Positions 16,891 through 24,053 of a stretch of 33,271 nucleotides of DNA are shown in pieces. The notes beneath the pieces were generated by a model. The model saw only the letters and a list, made by a program, of their open reading frames with translations, was not told where the DNA came from and ran no database searches. The translations under genes were made by a program, and so were the position numbers. Numbering within the stretch: position 1 is the first letter of the stretch; each line of letters opens with the position of its first letter. This DNA comes from Pedobacter sp. V48 (GTDB taxonomy: Bacteria > Bacteroidota > Bacteroidia > Sphingobacteriales > Sphingobacteriaceae): positions 233,107 through 266,377 of the forward strand of contig NZ_AWRU01000034.1 in the NCBI RefSeq assembly GCF_000523515.1, given 5' to 3'.

Positions 16891-18117
16891 TTATACCAAT
16901 TGTTTTAGTGCGATTTCAAAGGCTGTTCTAGACAAGCCGGTTTTAGCTGTATCGTGCTTATAAACAGCCTTCATTGCTTTATATATTACTTCAGATGCAT
17001 CAGAAAAAATAGCATCGTCACTCATCTCTACATTTCTTTGCATTAAATATGCAAATACTCTGGCCATGCCGCAATTGGAAATAAAATCAGGAATCACAGC
17101 AACGTGATTGTCCGCATGTTCCATAATGCTGCCAAAGAAAATCTCTTTATCCGCAAAAGGAACATTTGCACCACAGGCAATCACTTCAAGCCCGCCAATT
17201 ATCAACTGATCTACTTCTTCCTGCTTTACCAGACGGGAGGCAGCAGCAGGAACAAATATTTCTGCCCCGATGTTCCAGATCTCCTTATTCGCTTCCTCAA
17301 AAGACAACAACGAAGGAGATATCAATGTATTACCCGTCCTGTTGTTAAACAGCCCGATAATTTCCTCGGCAGTAAAGCCATTCGTGTTAATTAGCCCACC
17401 AACACGATCAATTATTCCAACAATTTTTACGCCATTTTGAGCAAGATAGTATCCTGCAGCGGCAGCAACATTACCCCAACCCTGAATAATTGCTTTTTTA
17501 CCCCCTAGCTCGCCGCCCCAGATCTTATAAAAATGTCCAATTGATTCTGCAACACCATAACCGGTAATCATATCAGCTACCTTATACTTTCTTTTAATAT
17601 CCGGAGTGTAGTTCAAATCTTCAAGAACCTTTGAAACGCCATAGCGTAACTGACCAATCTGATGAATGCGTTCATTCTCTCTGGCTTGATAATGTCCATT
17701 GATCACCCCTTCCTGAGGATGCCATAAGCCATAATCTTCAGTTATAGGAATAACCTCATGAATTTCATCAATATTTAAATCGCCCCCGGTACCATAATAG
17801 CTTTTTAGCAAAGGCATTACGGCCTTGTACCACCTTTCCAGTACCTGCGCTTTTCCTGGATCTGCAGGATCGAAATTAATTCCCGATTTGGCCCCTCCTA
17901 TTGGCGGCCCCGATACGGTAAACTTCACCTCCATGGTTTTTGCTAAAGACTCCACTTCTCGCTTGTCTAGACCCTTACGCATTCGGGTACCTCCACCCGC
18001 AGCACCGCCCCGTAGTGAATTAATAACTACCCAGCCTTCAGCTTCAGACTCCTTGTCTTTCCATTCAAAGACAATCTCAGGTCGTTTATCCTCAAATTTT
18101 TTTAATAGTTCTTTCAT
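16891..18117 (-). CDS. Glu/Leu/Phe/Val dehydrogenase family enzyme
   Basis: A 408-residue NAD(P)-dependent amino-acid dehydrogenase. The substrate domain contains GGAAGGGTRM (37-46) and GGAKSGI with the catalytic lysine K77. The nucleotide-binding domain has IQGWGNVAAAAGYYLA (about 211-226). The family oxidatively deaminates glutamate, leucine, valine or phenylalanine; which of these is used cannot be told here, although leucine/valine dehydrogenases are usually shorter. The frame is open to an earlier ATG at 18153, but homologues start near MKELLKKFEDKRPEIVFEW, which is the ATG chosen. It is followed directly by the MscS-like gene on the same strand. Confidence 0.9.
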   Translation of the reverse strand: MKELLKKFEDKRPEIVFEWKDKESEAEGWVVINSLRGGAAGGGTRMRKGLDKREVESLAKTMEVKFTVSGPPIGGAKSGINFDPADPGKAQVLERWYKAVMPLLKSYYGTGGDLNIDEIHEVIPITEDYGLWHPQEGVINGHYQARENERIHQIGQLRYGVSKVLEDLNYTPDIKRKYKVADMITGYGVAESIGHFYKIWGGELGGKKAIIQGWGNVAAAAGYYLAQNGVKIVGIIDRVGGLINTNGFTAEEIIGLFNNRTGNTLISPSLLSFEEANKEIWNIGAEIFVPAAASRLVKQEEVDQLIIGGLEVIACGANVPFADKEIFFGSIMEHADNHVAVIPDFISNCGMARVFAYLMQRNVEMSDDAIFSDASEVIYKAMKAVYKHDTAKTGLSRTAFEIALKQLV

Positions 18118-18311
18118 CAATGTTCCAGTTAGTTCCAGAATGAAACTGACCATATCATTTTTTCCCTTTAGTGGGTAATGATGTGCTTAGTTAAATCCAG
18201 ATAAGTTAGTTACAACAAACTTAGATAAAAGCAACTATGCATTTACGATCCACCATTAAAATAATGATAAATCATAATTAATTATTCCAGAACAGAGTGG
18301 TTTCGGTCCAA

Positions 18312-18345
18312 ACAAAAAAACCTCCCCGATACAATCGGGAAGGTT
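18312..18345 (-). terminator. Strong terminator of rplS
   Basis: A 12-base stem (AACCTTCCCGAT in the minus-strand RNA, with one G-U wobble) and a three-base loop, followed by seven T residues in the minus direction. The wobble pairs only in minus-strand RNA, which fixes the orientation. It closes rplS, whose stop is 22 bases upstream. Confidence 0.88.
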
Positions 18346-18366
18346 AATATGCTTTTTCTAAAAAAA

Positions 18367-18714
18367 TTAAACTCTTTTAGATTTGATACGAGCTGCTTTA
18401 CCAGTTAACTCACGTAGATAGAATAATTTCGATCTGCGAACTTTACCGTGGCTGTTAACTTCAACTTTAGCGATGTTTGGAGAATTTATCGGGAAGATAC
18501 GTTCAACACCAACACCATTAGACATTTTACGAACGGTAAACGTTTCATTAGCACCAACGCTATTACGTTGTAATACTACACCTTGGTAAATTTGAATACG
18601 TTCTTTATTACCTTCGCGAATTTTATAGTGAACACTCACTGTATCTCCTGATTTGAATGCAGGAAACTCATTTTTTGCGATTACCTGCTCTTCAACAAAT
18701 TTTACTAAATCCAT
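18367..18714 (-). CDS. rplS: 50S ribosomal protein L19
   Basis: A 115-residue ribosomal protein with the full L19 pattern: [20 protein letters not shown], the [42 protein letters not shown] stretch and a basic end. L19 sits at the 30S-50S interface. Usually rplS follows trmD directly; here about 1.3 kb with three helix-turn-helix genes separate them. The gene therefore probably has its own promoter: TAATATTG (18761-18768), one mismatch from consensus, lies 46 bases before the ATG. A strong terminator follows. Confidence 0.98.
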   Translation of the reverse strand: MDLVKFVEEQVIAKNEFPAFKSGDTVSVHYKIREGNKERIQIYQGVVLQRNSVGANETFTVRKMSNGVGVERIFPINSPNIAKVEVNSHGKVRRSKLFYLRELTGKAARIKSKRV

Positions 18715-18731
18715 GATTTTAAGCTATTAAG

Positions 18732-18756
18732 CCGATTTTTTGTTGTTTAAAATCGG
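18732..18756 (-). promoter_or_regulatory. rplS leader hairpin
   Basis: An eight-base inverted repeat (CCGATTTT/AAAATCGG, nine-base loop) between a near-consensus promoter element and the rplS start. Ribosomal protein genes are often autoregulated through leader structures; here that is only an inference from position. Confidence 0.35.
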
Positions 18757-18916
18757 ACTGCAATATTAGGAATTTTATTTTAGAAATAAAAGTGATTTTT
18801 ATTTTTTTCCACATTCTTTATTATTTCCACATATTCAAAAGCAAATATACTCATTCTTCAGATAAATAATTCGGCCAATAAAGCCCTTGTAAAGCGGGTT
18901 TATCCATGGCTACTCG

Positions 18917-19210
18917 CTAAGCACTAAAAGCTTCAGTATTATGATATTCCATGATCAAAACACTCTGGGCCTCACAACAAATTTTTGAATTGGCCAGCTC
19001 TCCAATTTTCCTATTAAACATGATCTCCAGTTTTCTTACCATTTCATAAGGAATATCAACCTTATCAGTAACTTTTAACTTCCTGTAATTATGAAAAGCA
19101 TTAGAAGGAATTCCCAATTCACGTGGGATAATCGTTAGCGCGGCCTTATAATTTGATAAATTTAACTTTCTTCTTGCTTCATCAATTTTATATTCTCTTT
19201 GTTCTTTCAT
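18917..19210 (-). CDS. Small helix-turn-helix protein (paralogue 1)
   Basis: A 97-residue protein. The central region IIPRELGIPSNAFHNYRKLK (about 27-46) has the spacing of a Cro/C1-type helix-turn-helix, with the L-G-I turn and the N-x-x-H-N-Y-R recognition helix. The N-terminal YKIDEARRKL and the following DIPYEMVRKLE are shared with the neighbouring paralogue encoded 46-115 bases upstream on the same strand. The last ~30 residues contain two adjacent cysteines (ICCEAQ) and are not similar to anything I recognise. It probably binds DNA. It lies in the block inserted between trmD and rplS, in tandem with its paralogue; no mobile gene is near. Confidence 0.62.
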   Translation of the reverse strand: MKEQREYKIDEARRKLNLSNYKAALTIIPRELGIPSNAFHNYRKLKVTDKVDIPYEMVRKLEIMFNRKIGELANSKICCEAQSVLIMEYHNTEAFSA

Positions 19211-19256
19211 GATATAATCTTGTCAGTTAGTCCGTTTTTTGAATTTACGCTACGCA

Positions 19257-19564
19257 TCATTCCCTACTTTGCTGTAGTTCAGTAGCTATCAGCTCATCCG
19301 GCGTTTTGCCCCTTATGGGCTTATTCAGCAATCCCCTTGGCTCCAGTTCAAACAATCCTCAAACAGAGCCACAATGTCATGAGGGATATACTGAGCATCA
19401 CTAAAAAGAATGTTTCGATAATTATGAAGTGTATTGAGTGAGATGCCTAAATATTTAGGCAATTTCCTAATCGCTTCGCGGTGGTGGTCGATCGATCTTT
19501 TTAGCAAACACTCGTTAATCTTGTACCTCCTCGGTGCACTGTCGCTGATCTTTACTCTTTTCAT
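19257..19564 (-). pseudogene. Small helix-turn-helix protein (paralogue 2), probably frameshifted
   Basis: The open frame 19325-19564 encodes 79 residues, starting at ATG 19564 and ending in NWSQGDC. The helix-turn-helix RKLPKYLGISLNTLHNYRNI (about 33-52) and YIPHDIVALFE match paralogue 1 position by position. Beyond the stop, another frame on the same strand continues with convincing coding sequence, from FELEPRGLLN to TELQQSRE, ending at a TGA at 19257-19259. Adding one base near 19346-19349 joins the two into a ~102-residue product. This then aligns without gaps with paralogue 1 past the break: E, N, L, N and I match in the 16 residues from the E of IMFNRKIGELANSKI. The gene is thus probably damaged by a single-base loss or a sequencing error. 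If it is not, the product is the shorter 79-residue protein. Confidence 0.55.
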
Positions 19565-19622
19565 ACCTACGTTAGTTTAATTTGGTTATGCTTATTTTTT
19601 GTATTTTTATCAAAAAAATGTA

Positions 19623-19646
19623 ATGCTATTCATAATTTTATAGCAT
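19623..19646. promoter_or_regulatory. Inverted repeat between divergent helix-turn-helix genes
   Basis: A perfect 7-base inverted repeat (ATGCTAT/ATAGCAT) with a ten-base AT spacer, extendable to 8 of 9 pairs. It lies 59 bases upstream of the minus-strand paralogue 2 and 50 bases upstream of the plus-strand regulator. The position suits an operator shared by both genes, possibly bound by one of their products. Confidence 0.45.
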
Positions 19647-19695
19647 AAGCGCACCAAATATTTTAAGTGCCGGCCAAATTTATACGGAATTTTTT

Positions 19696-20049
19696 ATGGT
19701 ATTAAAGCGAATAGTCGATGAGCTACTCAAAGAAAAAGGCAGATCAATGACCTGGCTTGCTCAAGAAATGGGCAAAACCTTTGATGGCCTGAAGCTGAGT
19801 TTAACAAGGGGGTCAATAAAATATAATGATATTATAACCCTTTCTAAGGTGTTGAAAATGCCCCCTGCTACCTTTTTTCAGTCGCCAGTAATACCGTACG
19901 ATACCAAGATCACAGAAAGTCTTGTGGGCGATCAAAAAGCAGAATATGCCGATCTAAAGAGCAATTTGAAAAATTGCAAAGAGATGCTTACCGCATTGAA
20001 AGATCAAATAAAAGATAAGGATAAAATTATTTCGCTCCTGAGCAAATAG
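19696..20049 (+). CDS. XRE-like helix-turn-helix regulator with coiled-coil tail
   Basis: A 117-residue protein. The N-terminal ~65 residues look like a Cro/C1-type domain: IVDELLKEKGRSMTWLAQEM, then KTFDGLKLSLTRGS as the recognition part, then a DIITLSKVLKMPPATFF helix. The C-terminal ~45 residues are a K/E-rich heptad-like coiled coil (KSNLKNCKEMLTALKDQIKD), probably for dimerisation. It is transcribed divergently from the two minus-strand paralogues and converges on trmD with two bases between stop codons. It probably regulates itself and its divergent neighbours. No effector domain is seen. Confidence 0.68.
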   Translation: MVLKRIVDELLKEKGRSMTWLAQEMGKTFDGLKLSLTRGSIKYNDIITLSKVLKMPPATFFQSPVIPYDTKITESLVGDQKAEYADLKSNLKNCKEMLTALKDQIKDKDKIISLLSK

Positions 20050-20051
20050 GA

Positions 20052-20729
20052 CTAATCTTCAAGTAAATCAGGGCGACGTTGTTGTGTTCTCGCCAATGCC
20101 TGATCATGGCGCCATTCATTAATCTTAGCCTCATGACCGCTTAGCAGCACATCAGGAACTTTGTGCCCATTCCAGTCAGCAGGCCTGGTATAAACAGGAG
20201 CATCCAGCAGCTCTCCCTGGAAACTGTCAGACAAAGCCGATGTTTCATCATTCAAAACACCAGGAATAAGCCTTACAATAGCATCAACTAAAACGGCAGC
20301 AGGAAGCTCTCCTCCCGACAAAACATAATCCCCGATAGAAATCTCGCGTGTAACAAATAAATCTCTTACGCGCTGGTCTATGCCCTTATAATGACCACAC
20401 AGAATCATAATGTTACCCTTGCCGGATAATTCGTTTGCAATCGTCTGGTTAAAGGTCACCCCATCAGGGCTCATAAAAATTACCTCATCGTAATCACGCT
20501 CAGCCTTTAGTCCTTCAATACATCTGGCAAAAGGCTCAATAGACATCACCATACCGCTACCACCGCCATAAGGATAATCATCTACACTTTTCTGCTTGTT
20601 CGTGGAATAATCCCTAAGGTTATGAACCACTATCTCAGCAATGCCTTTCTTTTGAGCACGTTGCAAAATGGAGTGGGCAAAAGGACTATCCAAAAGAGCC
20701 GGTAAAACAGTTATAATGTCAAAACGCAT
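20052..20729 (-). CDS. trmD: tRNA (guanine37-N1)-methyltransferase
   Basis: A 225-residue SPOUT methyltransferase that makes m1G37 in tRNAs to prevent frameshifting, using S-adenosylmethionine. The trefoil-knot region is clear: [14 protein letters not shown] (about 107-120), [16 protein letters not shown] (about 130-146). The family C-terminal pattern [32 protein letters not shown] follows. The length is normal. A TATCTTTG element four bases before the ATG indicates its own promoter, so it need not depend on rimM. rimM is 15 bases upstream on the same strand. Its 3' side faces a convergent helix-turn-helix gene instead of rplS. Confidence 0.97.
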   Translation of the reverse strand: MRFDIITVLPALLDSPFAHSILQRAQKKGIAEIVVHNLRDYSTNKQKSVDDYPYGGGSGMVMSIEPFARCIEGLKAERDYDEVIFMSPDGVTFNQTIANELSGKGNIMILCGHYKGIDQRVRDLFVTREISIGDYVLSGGELPAAVLVDAIVRLIPGVLNDETSALSDSFQGELLDAPVYTRPADWNGHKVPDVLLSGHEAKINEWRHDQALARTQQRRPDLLED

Positions 20730-20733
20730 GGTG

Positions 20734-20741
20734 CAAAGATA
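20734..20741 (-). promoter_or_regulatory. -7 promoter element (TATCTTTG) of trmD
   Basis: An exact TAnnTTTG match on the minus strand, four bases before the trmD ATG, in the short gap after rimM. Its spacing predicts a leaderless trmD mRNA. Confidence 0.55.
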
Positions 20742-20744
20742 AAA

Positions 20745-21272
20745 TTAAGGATTGATATATATGTCTAATAAGCCCTCAGGCAAATCAACAAGCATAGTCC
20801 CTTCATCCTCATCAATCTCAACAATCATATCATCATTTAAAGGAAACAGGATTTCCTTACTTTGATAGGCTACCGTAGCAACAAATTGCTGAGGGTATTC
20901 ATTTACTTCAATAATTTCACCAAGCTCCCCATGTGTTTCATCAAAAACAACAAAGCCTTTTAAATCATTATAATGAAAATCTTCATCAGAACGATCCGGC
21001 ATTTTTGTTAAAGGCAGGTACACTTTCTTTCTTAATAGAGGCTGGGCCTTGTCTATATGATCGATGTCATCAAAATAGAAATTGCCCGTATTATTTGTCT
21101 GAAGCTTATAAGACGACACAAAGAAAGGCACCATTTTGCCATTAATATCCGCAAAAATCACATCAAGTTCCAACAATTCAGGCTCATCATATTCAAAGAA
21201 TAGCTGAACCTCTCCCTTTAATCCCTTTGTTTTGGTAATGTATCCTATATAAAATGCTTCTTCTATTTTCAT
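20745..21272 (-). CDS. rimM: Ribosome maturation factor RimM
   Basis: A 175-residue 16S rRNA-processing factor that binds S19 during 30S assembly. The N-terminal domain shows the GYITKTKGLKGEVQLFFEYDEPE pattern. The C-terminal PRC-barrel is seen at about 98-170 (DEDFHYNDLKGFVVFDE, then EILFPLNDDMIVEIDEDEGTMLVDLPEGLLDI). The length is normal. It lies 123 bases after rpsP, separated by a terminator, and 15 bases before trmD. No exact -7 element was seen in front of it, so how much it depends on read-through from rpsP is open. Confidence 0.96.
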   Translation of the reverse strand: MKIEEAFYIGYITKTKGLKGEVQLFFEYDEPELLELDVIFADINGKMVPFFVSSYKLQTNNTGNFYFDDIDHIDKAQPLLRKKVYLPLTKMPDRSDEDFHYNDLKGFVVFDETHGELGEIIEVNEYPQQFVATVAYQSKEILFPLNDDMIVEIDEDEGTMLVDLPEGLLDIYINP

Positions 21273-21340
21273 TGGTGTATTATTAATTTTGGTCTATTAG
21301 CTACGATTGCCACCGCCTTTCATAAACCCCTAAATAAAAA

Positions 21341-21376
21341 AATAGCGAAGAAATCATATAAAGATTCTTCGCTATT
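21341..21376 (-). terminator. Terminator/attenuator between rpsP and rimM
   Basis: A perfect 12-base stem (AATAGCGAAGAA and its complement) with a 12-base loop, followed on the minus strand by an uninterrupted T run (TTTTTATTTA). It lies 19 bases after the rpsP stop, so most transcripts should end here unless read-through occurs. Confidence 0.8.
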
Positions 21377-21395
21377 ATTCAGAATAACAAAAATA

Positions 21396-21986
21396 CTATG
21401 CTTCTTCTTCTTTGCTTTCTTCTGTAGCTTCTGCTGCAGGAGTTTCTTCTGCTACCGGAGCTTCTTCAGTTGGAGCTTCAGCTACTGGAGCTTCTTCAAC
21501 CACTTCTTCTTCTACAACCTCTTCTACCGGTGCATTTTTAATTGCAAGGGCAGCAGCACGGTCAGCATTTTTCTTAGCTTCAGCAGCCAGAGCAGCTTTT
21601 CTAACTTCATCTTTAGATTTAGTTAAACCCTCTTTTTTGCCTTCAATTTTACCGTCTTTAGCGCTTAACCATTCAGCAAATTTAGCTTCCGCTTGTTCTG
21701 CAGTTAACGCACCTTTTTTAACACCACCTTCTAAGTGTTTTTTGTATAAAACACCTTTGTAAGAAAGGATAGCACGACAAGTATCCGTAGGTTCAGCACC
21801 TTTGTTTACCCAGTCTAAAGTTTTGTCAAAGTTAAGATCGATAGTAGCTGGATTGGTGTTTGGGTTGTATGAACCTAAACGCTCAATGAATTTACCATCT
21901 CTTGGTGAGCGGGAATCCGCTACCACAACGTGGAAAAAAGGTTTACCTTTTTTACCGAATCTTTGCAATCTGATTTTAGTTGCCAT
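21396..21986 (-). CDS. rpsP: 30S ribosomal protein S16 with long acidic tail
   Basis: A 196-residue protein. The first ~80 residues are a standard S16 ([39 protein letters not shown] stretch, then [17 protein letters not shown]). Typical S16 is about 80-100 residues. The extra C-terminal part includes a basic/alanine-rich helix-like stretch ([19 protein letters not shown]) and an E/A/V-rich low-complexity end with EEVV and APVAE repeats. Long S16 tails occur in Bacteroidota. The function of the tail is unknown. Transcribed from a full-consensus promoter (22044-22074). Confidence 0.96.
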   Translation of the reverse strand: MATKIRLQRFGKKGKPFFHVVVADSRSPRDGKFIERLGSYNPNTNPATIDLNFDKTLDWVNKGAEPTDTCRAILSYKGVLYKKHLEGGVKKGALTAEQAEAKFAEWLSAKDGKIEGKKEGLTKSKDEVRKAALAAEAKKNADRAAALAIKNAPVEEVVEEEVVEEAPVAEAPTEEAPVAEETPAAEATEESKEEEA

Positions 21987-22043
21987 TTCTCTTTTAGTTT
22001 ATGTATTCAACATAGTTCCCGGAGCTTCGTGCTTGCGGGGTTG

Positions 22044-22074
22044 CAAAAGTAAGTAAAATACTAATGATTAACAA
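22044..22074 (-). promoter_or_regulatory. Full Bacteroidota promoter of rpsP
   Basis: A TTG (-33, at 22072-22074), a 20-base spacer and an exact TACTTTTG (-7, at 22044-22051) on the minus strand. This is the best complete promoter match in the window. It leaves a leader of about 50 bases, GC-rich and able to fold (CCCG/CGGG), before the rpsP ATG at 21986. Confidence 0.7.
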
Positions 22075-22147
22075 GATGCAATAATTTTAAATTCATTTAA
22101 CATAACTGTCTCCCCAATTAAAGATATTTGGAACAAACGACATACAA

Positions 22148-22666
22148 ATGAGAATAGCCATAGACATGGACGAGGTTTTAGCCGATCCGATACACAAATT
22201 TATACACCTTTATAACAGGGATTACGGAATCCCGCTTGACTTGATTATTGAACCGGGAAATGAAGTTTACCAGCATATGCCAGAGCATATTAACAATAAA
22301 TGGTTCGATTATATTAATGAAAAAGGCTTTTTCAGAGACCTCCCGCTAATTGAAGGAAGTGTAGAAGCTGTTAAAAAATTACAGGAACATCATGATGTAT
22401 ATATCGTTTCTGCAGCCACAGAATTTAGGAACTCTCTTGAAGACAAGCTTGACTGGCTGGCAGAGCATTTTCCTTTTATTACCTGGAGAAACATCATGTT
22501 CTGCGGAGATAAAATTGTTGATGTAGACGTAATGATTGACGACAGAGCAAAAAATTTCATTGGTTTTAAAGGCAGAAAACTCTTATTCTCCTCTCCCCAC
22601 AACTTACTACTAAAAGATTACGAGCGTGTAGATACCTGGCAACAGGTTTTGGATAAATTACTGTAA
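22148..22666 (+). CDS. HAD-family 5'(3')-deoxyribonucleotidase-like protein
   Basis: A 172-residue protein resembling the NT5C type (cytosolic 5'(3')-deoxyribonucleotidase), removing phosphate from nucleoside monophosphates. The HAD nucleophile motif is DMDEV with D6 and D8. Motif II lies in YIVSAATEF and the later VDVMIDDRAKNF carries the acidic motif IV residues. The length fits the family. It is divergent from rpsP and precedes the YbjQ gene by 43 bases. The substrate is inferred from family resemblance. Confidence 0.85.
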   Translation: MRIAIDMDEVLADPIHKFIHLYNRDYGIPLDLIIEPGNEVYQHMPEHINNKWFDYINEKGFFRDLPLIEGSVEAVKKLQEHHDVYIVSAATEFRNSLEDKLDWLAEHFPFITWRNIMFCGDKIVDVDVMIDDRAKNFIGFKGRKLLFSSPHNLLLKDYERVDTWQQVLDKLL

Positions 22667-22709
22667 CAAATCCACAAAATCATCATCAAACCTAAAAACC
22701 AATTAAAAG

Positions 22710-23030
22710 ATGCTAATTACAACAACCAATTCAGTAGAAGGCAAAAAAGTAGTTAAATACATAGGCCTTGTAAGTGGCGAAACCATTATCGGTGCCAATA
22801 TTTTTAAAGATCTTTTTGCCGGAATACGAGACATCGTTGGAGGCAGATCGGGATCGTATGAACAAGTATTAAGAGAAGGCAAGAACACTGCAATTAATGA
22901 AATGCAGCAATATGCAGCCGCAATGGGTGCCAATGCCATAATCGGAGTAGATTTAGATTATGAAACAGTAGGCAGCGGCGGCAGCATGTTAATGGTTGCG
23001 GCAACAGGAACTGCTGTAGTAATAGAATAA
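22710..23030 (+). CDS. YbjQ/UPF0145 family protein
   Basis: A 106-residue protein of the YbjQ type. The strands EGKKVVKYIGLVSGETIIGAN and the helix YEQVLREGKNTAINEMQQYAAAMGANAIIGVDLDYETVG match the family, which forms pentamers. The biochemical function is not known. It ends one base before the large palindromic terminator shared with pfkA. Confidence 0.9.
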   Translation: MLITTTNSVEGKKVVKYIGLVSGETIIGANIFKDLFAGIRDIVGGRSGSYEQVLREGKNTAINEMQQYAAAMGANAIIGVDLDYETVGSGGSMLMVAATGTAVVIE

Positions 23031-23069
23031 CAAAACAAAAGGCCCTAAAATTTAGGGCCTTTTGTTTTG
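23031..23069. terminator. Bidirectional terminator between ybjQ-like gene and pfkA
   Basis: A perfect 19-base inverted repeat with a one-base centre (arms CAAAACAAAAGGCCCTAAA and complement), placed exactly between the stop codons of two convergent genes. It has a GC core with A/T tracts on both sides, so it can end transcription from either strand. Confidence 0.92.
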
Positions 23070-24053
23070 TTATAACGACAATATCTCTACCAGTTTTAAC
23101 CAGGCAGGACTTATTTCTTTCGCATCAATATGCTTAATAGCATGATTAAATGGCGTAAAAACAATCTCTTTATTCTTTTGCCCAACCATTACGCCTGTTT
23201 GTCCGGCTAAGATCCCTTCTACAGCAACCACACCTAAACGGCTAGCCAAAACCCTATCCATACAACTTGGTTTACCGCCGCGCTGAATATGGCCCAATAC
23301 AGAAACCCTGATGTCATATGCCGGGAATTTCTCTTTCAGAACCTCGCCAACATTAAAGCCGCCACCAATCTCATCACCTTCGGCAACGATAATTATTTTA
23401 GATGCCTTATCCTTACGTCCGGTCTCAAGTCTGGTAACCAAACCATCAATGCCCATATTTGCTTCAGGGATCATAATAGCCTCTGCACCTACTCCTATTC
23501 CACTTCTCAAAGCAATAAGACCAGAATCACGGCCCATCACTTCAACAATAAATAAACGGTCGTGTGACTCTGCTGTATCTCTAATCTTATCAACAGCATT
23601 AATAACCGTATTAATTGCCGTGTCATAACCTATCGTAAAATCGGTTCCTTCCAGATCATTGTCAATAGTTCCAGGTAAACCTATCACAGGGAAATCAAAC
23701 TCATGAGTAAACAAATCTGCTCCTGTAAAAGTACCATCACCACCAATAACAATTAATGCATCTATGTTATTTTTCTTTAATTGATTGTACGCCTGTTGTC
23801 TTCCTTCTTTGGTTCGGAATGAATCACTCCTTGCCGTTTTCAAAATCGTTCCCCCACGTTGGATGATATTTGCTACAGACTTGCGGTCCATCTCAATAAA
23901 GTCCCCATTCACCAGTCCTTCGTAGCCTCTTAAAATACCCGTAACGTTTAAATCGTAGTAAATTGCTGCCCTTACTACCGCTCGTATTGCAGCGTTCATT
24001 CCGGGAGCATCGCCTCCAGATGTTAATACACCTATGTTTTTAATCTTATTCAT
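23070..24053 (-). CDS. pfkA: 6-phosphofructokinase (ATP-dependent type)
   Basis: A 327-residue glycolytic enzyme making fructose 1,6-bisphosphate. The motifs TSGGDAPGMN (11-20), GGDGTFTGA (104-112) and GTIDNDLEGTDFTIGYDTA (about 128-146) are intact. Glycines, rather than Asp and Lys, at the two positions that separate ATP- from PPi-dependent enzymes point to ATP as phosphate donor. The length is normal. The start ATG overlaps the end of dsbD by eight bases (ATGAATAA), so translation is coupled. It ends at the bidirectional terminator. Confidence 0.97.
   Translation of the reverse strand: MNKIKNIGVLTSGGDAPGMNAAIRAVVRAAIYYDLNVTGILRGYEGLVNGDFIEMDRKSVANIIQRGGTILKTARSDSFRTKEGRQQAYNQLKKNNIDALIVIGGDGTFTGADLFTHEFDFPVIGLPGTIDNDLEGTDFTIGYDTAINTVINAVDKIRDTAESHDRLFIVEVMGRDSGLIALRSGIGVGAEAIMIPEANMGIDGLVTRLETGRKDKASKIIIVAEGDEIGGGFNVGEVLKEKFPAYDIRVSVLGHIQRGGKPSCMDRVLASRLGVVAVEGILAGQTGVMVGQKNKEIVFTPFNHAIKHIDAKEISPAWLKLVEILSL

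Noticed and set aside
18805-18832. Two TTTCCACAT repeats 18 bases apart, the first matching a DnaA-box-like TTWTNCACA pattern
   Set aside because: Only one full match, no clustering of further boxes, no dnaA or replication genes nearby; chance occurrence in AT-rich sequence is likely.
18917-20049. Toxin-antitoxin module or prophage remnant as explanation of the HTH trio
   Set aside because: None of the three proteins resembles a toxin, integrase or phage structural protein, and no flanking repeats or tRNA target were found.
21412-21762. Open frame rich in Ser, Ala and Thr opposite the rpsP tail
   Set aside because: It is the mirror of the low-complexity Glu/Ala/Val coding sequence of rpsP; not a gene in its own right.
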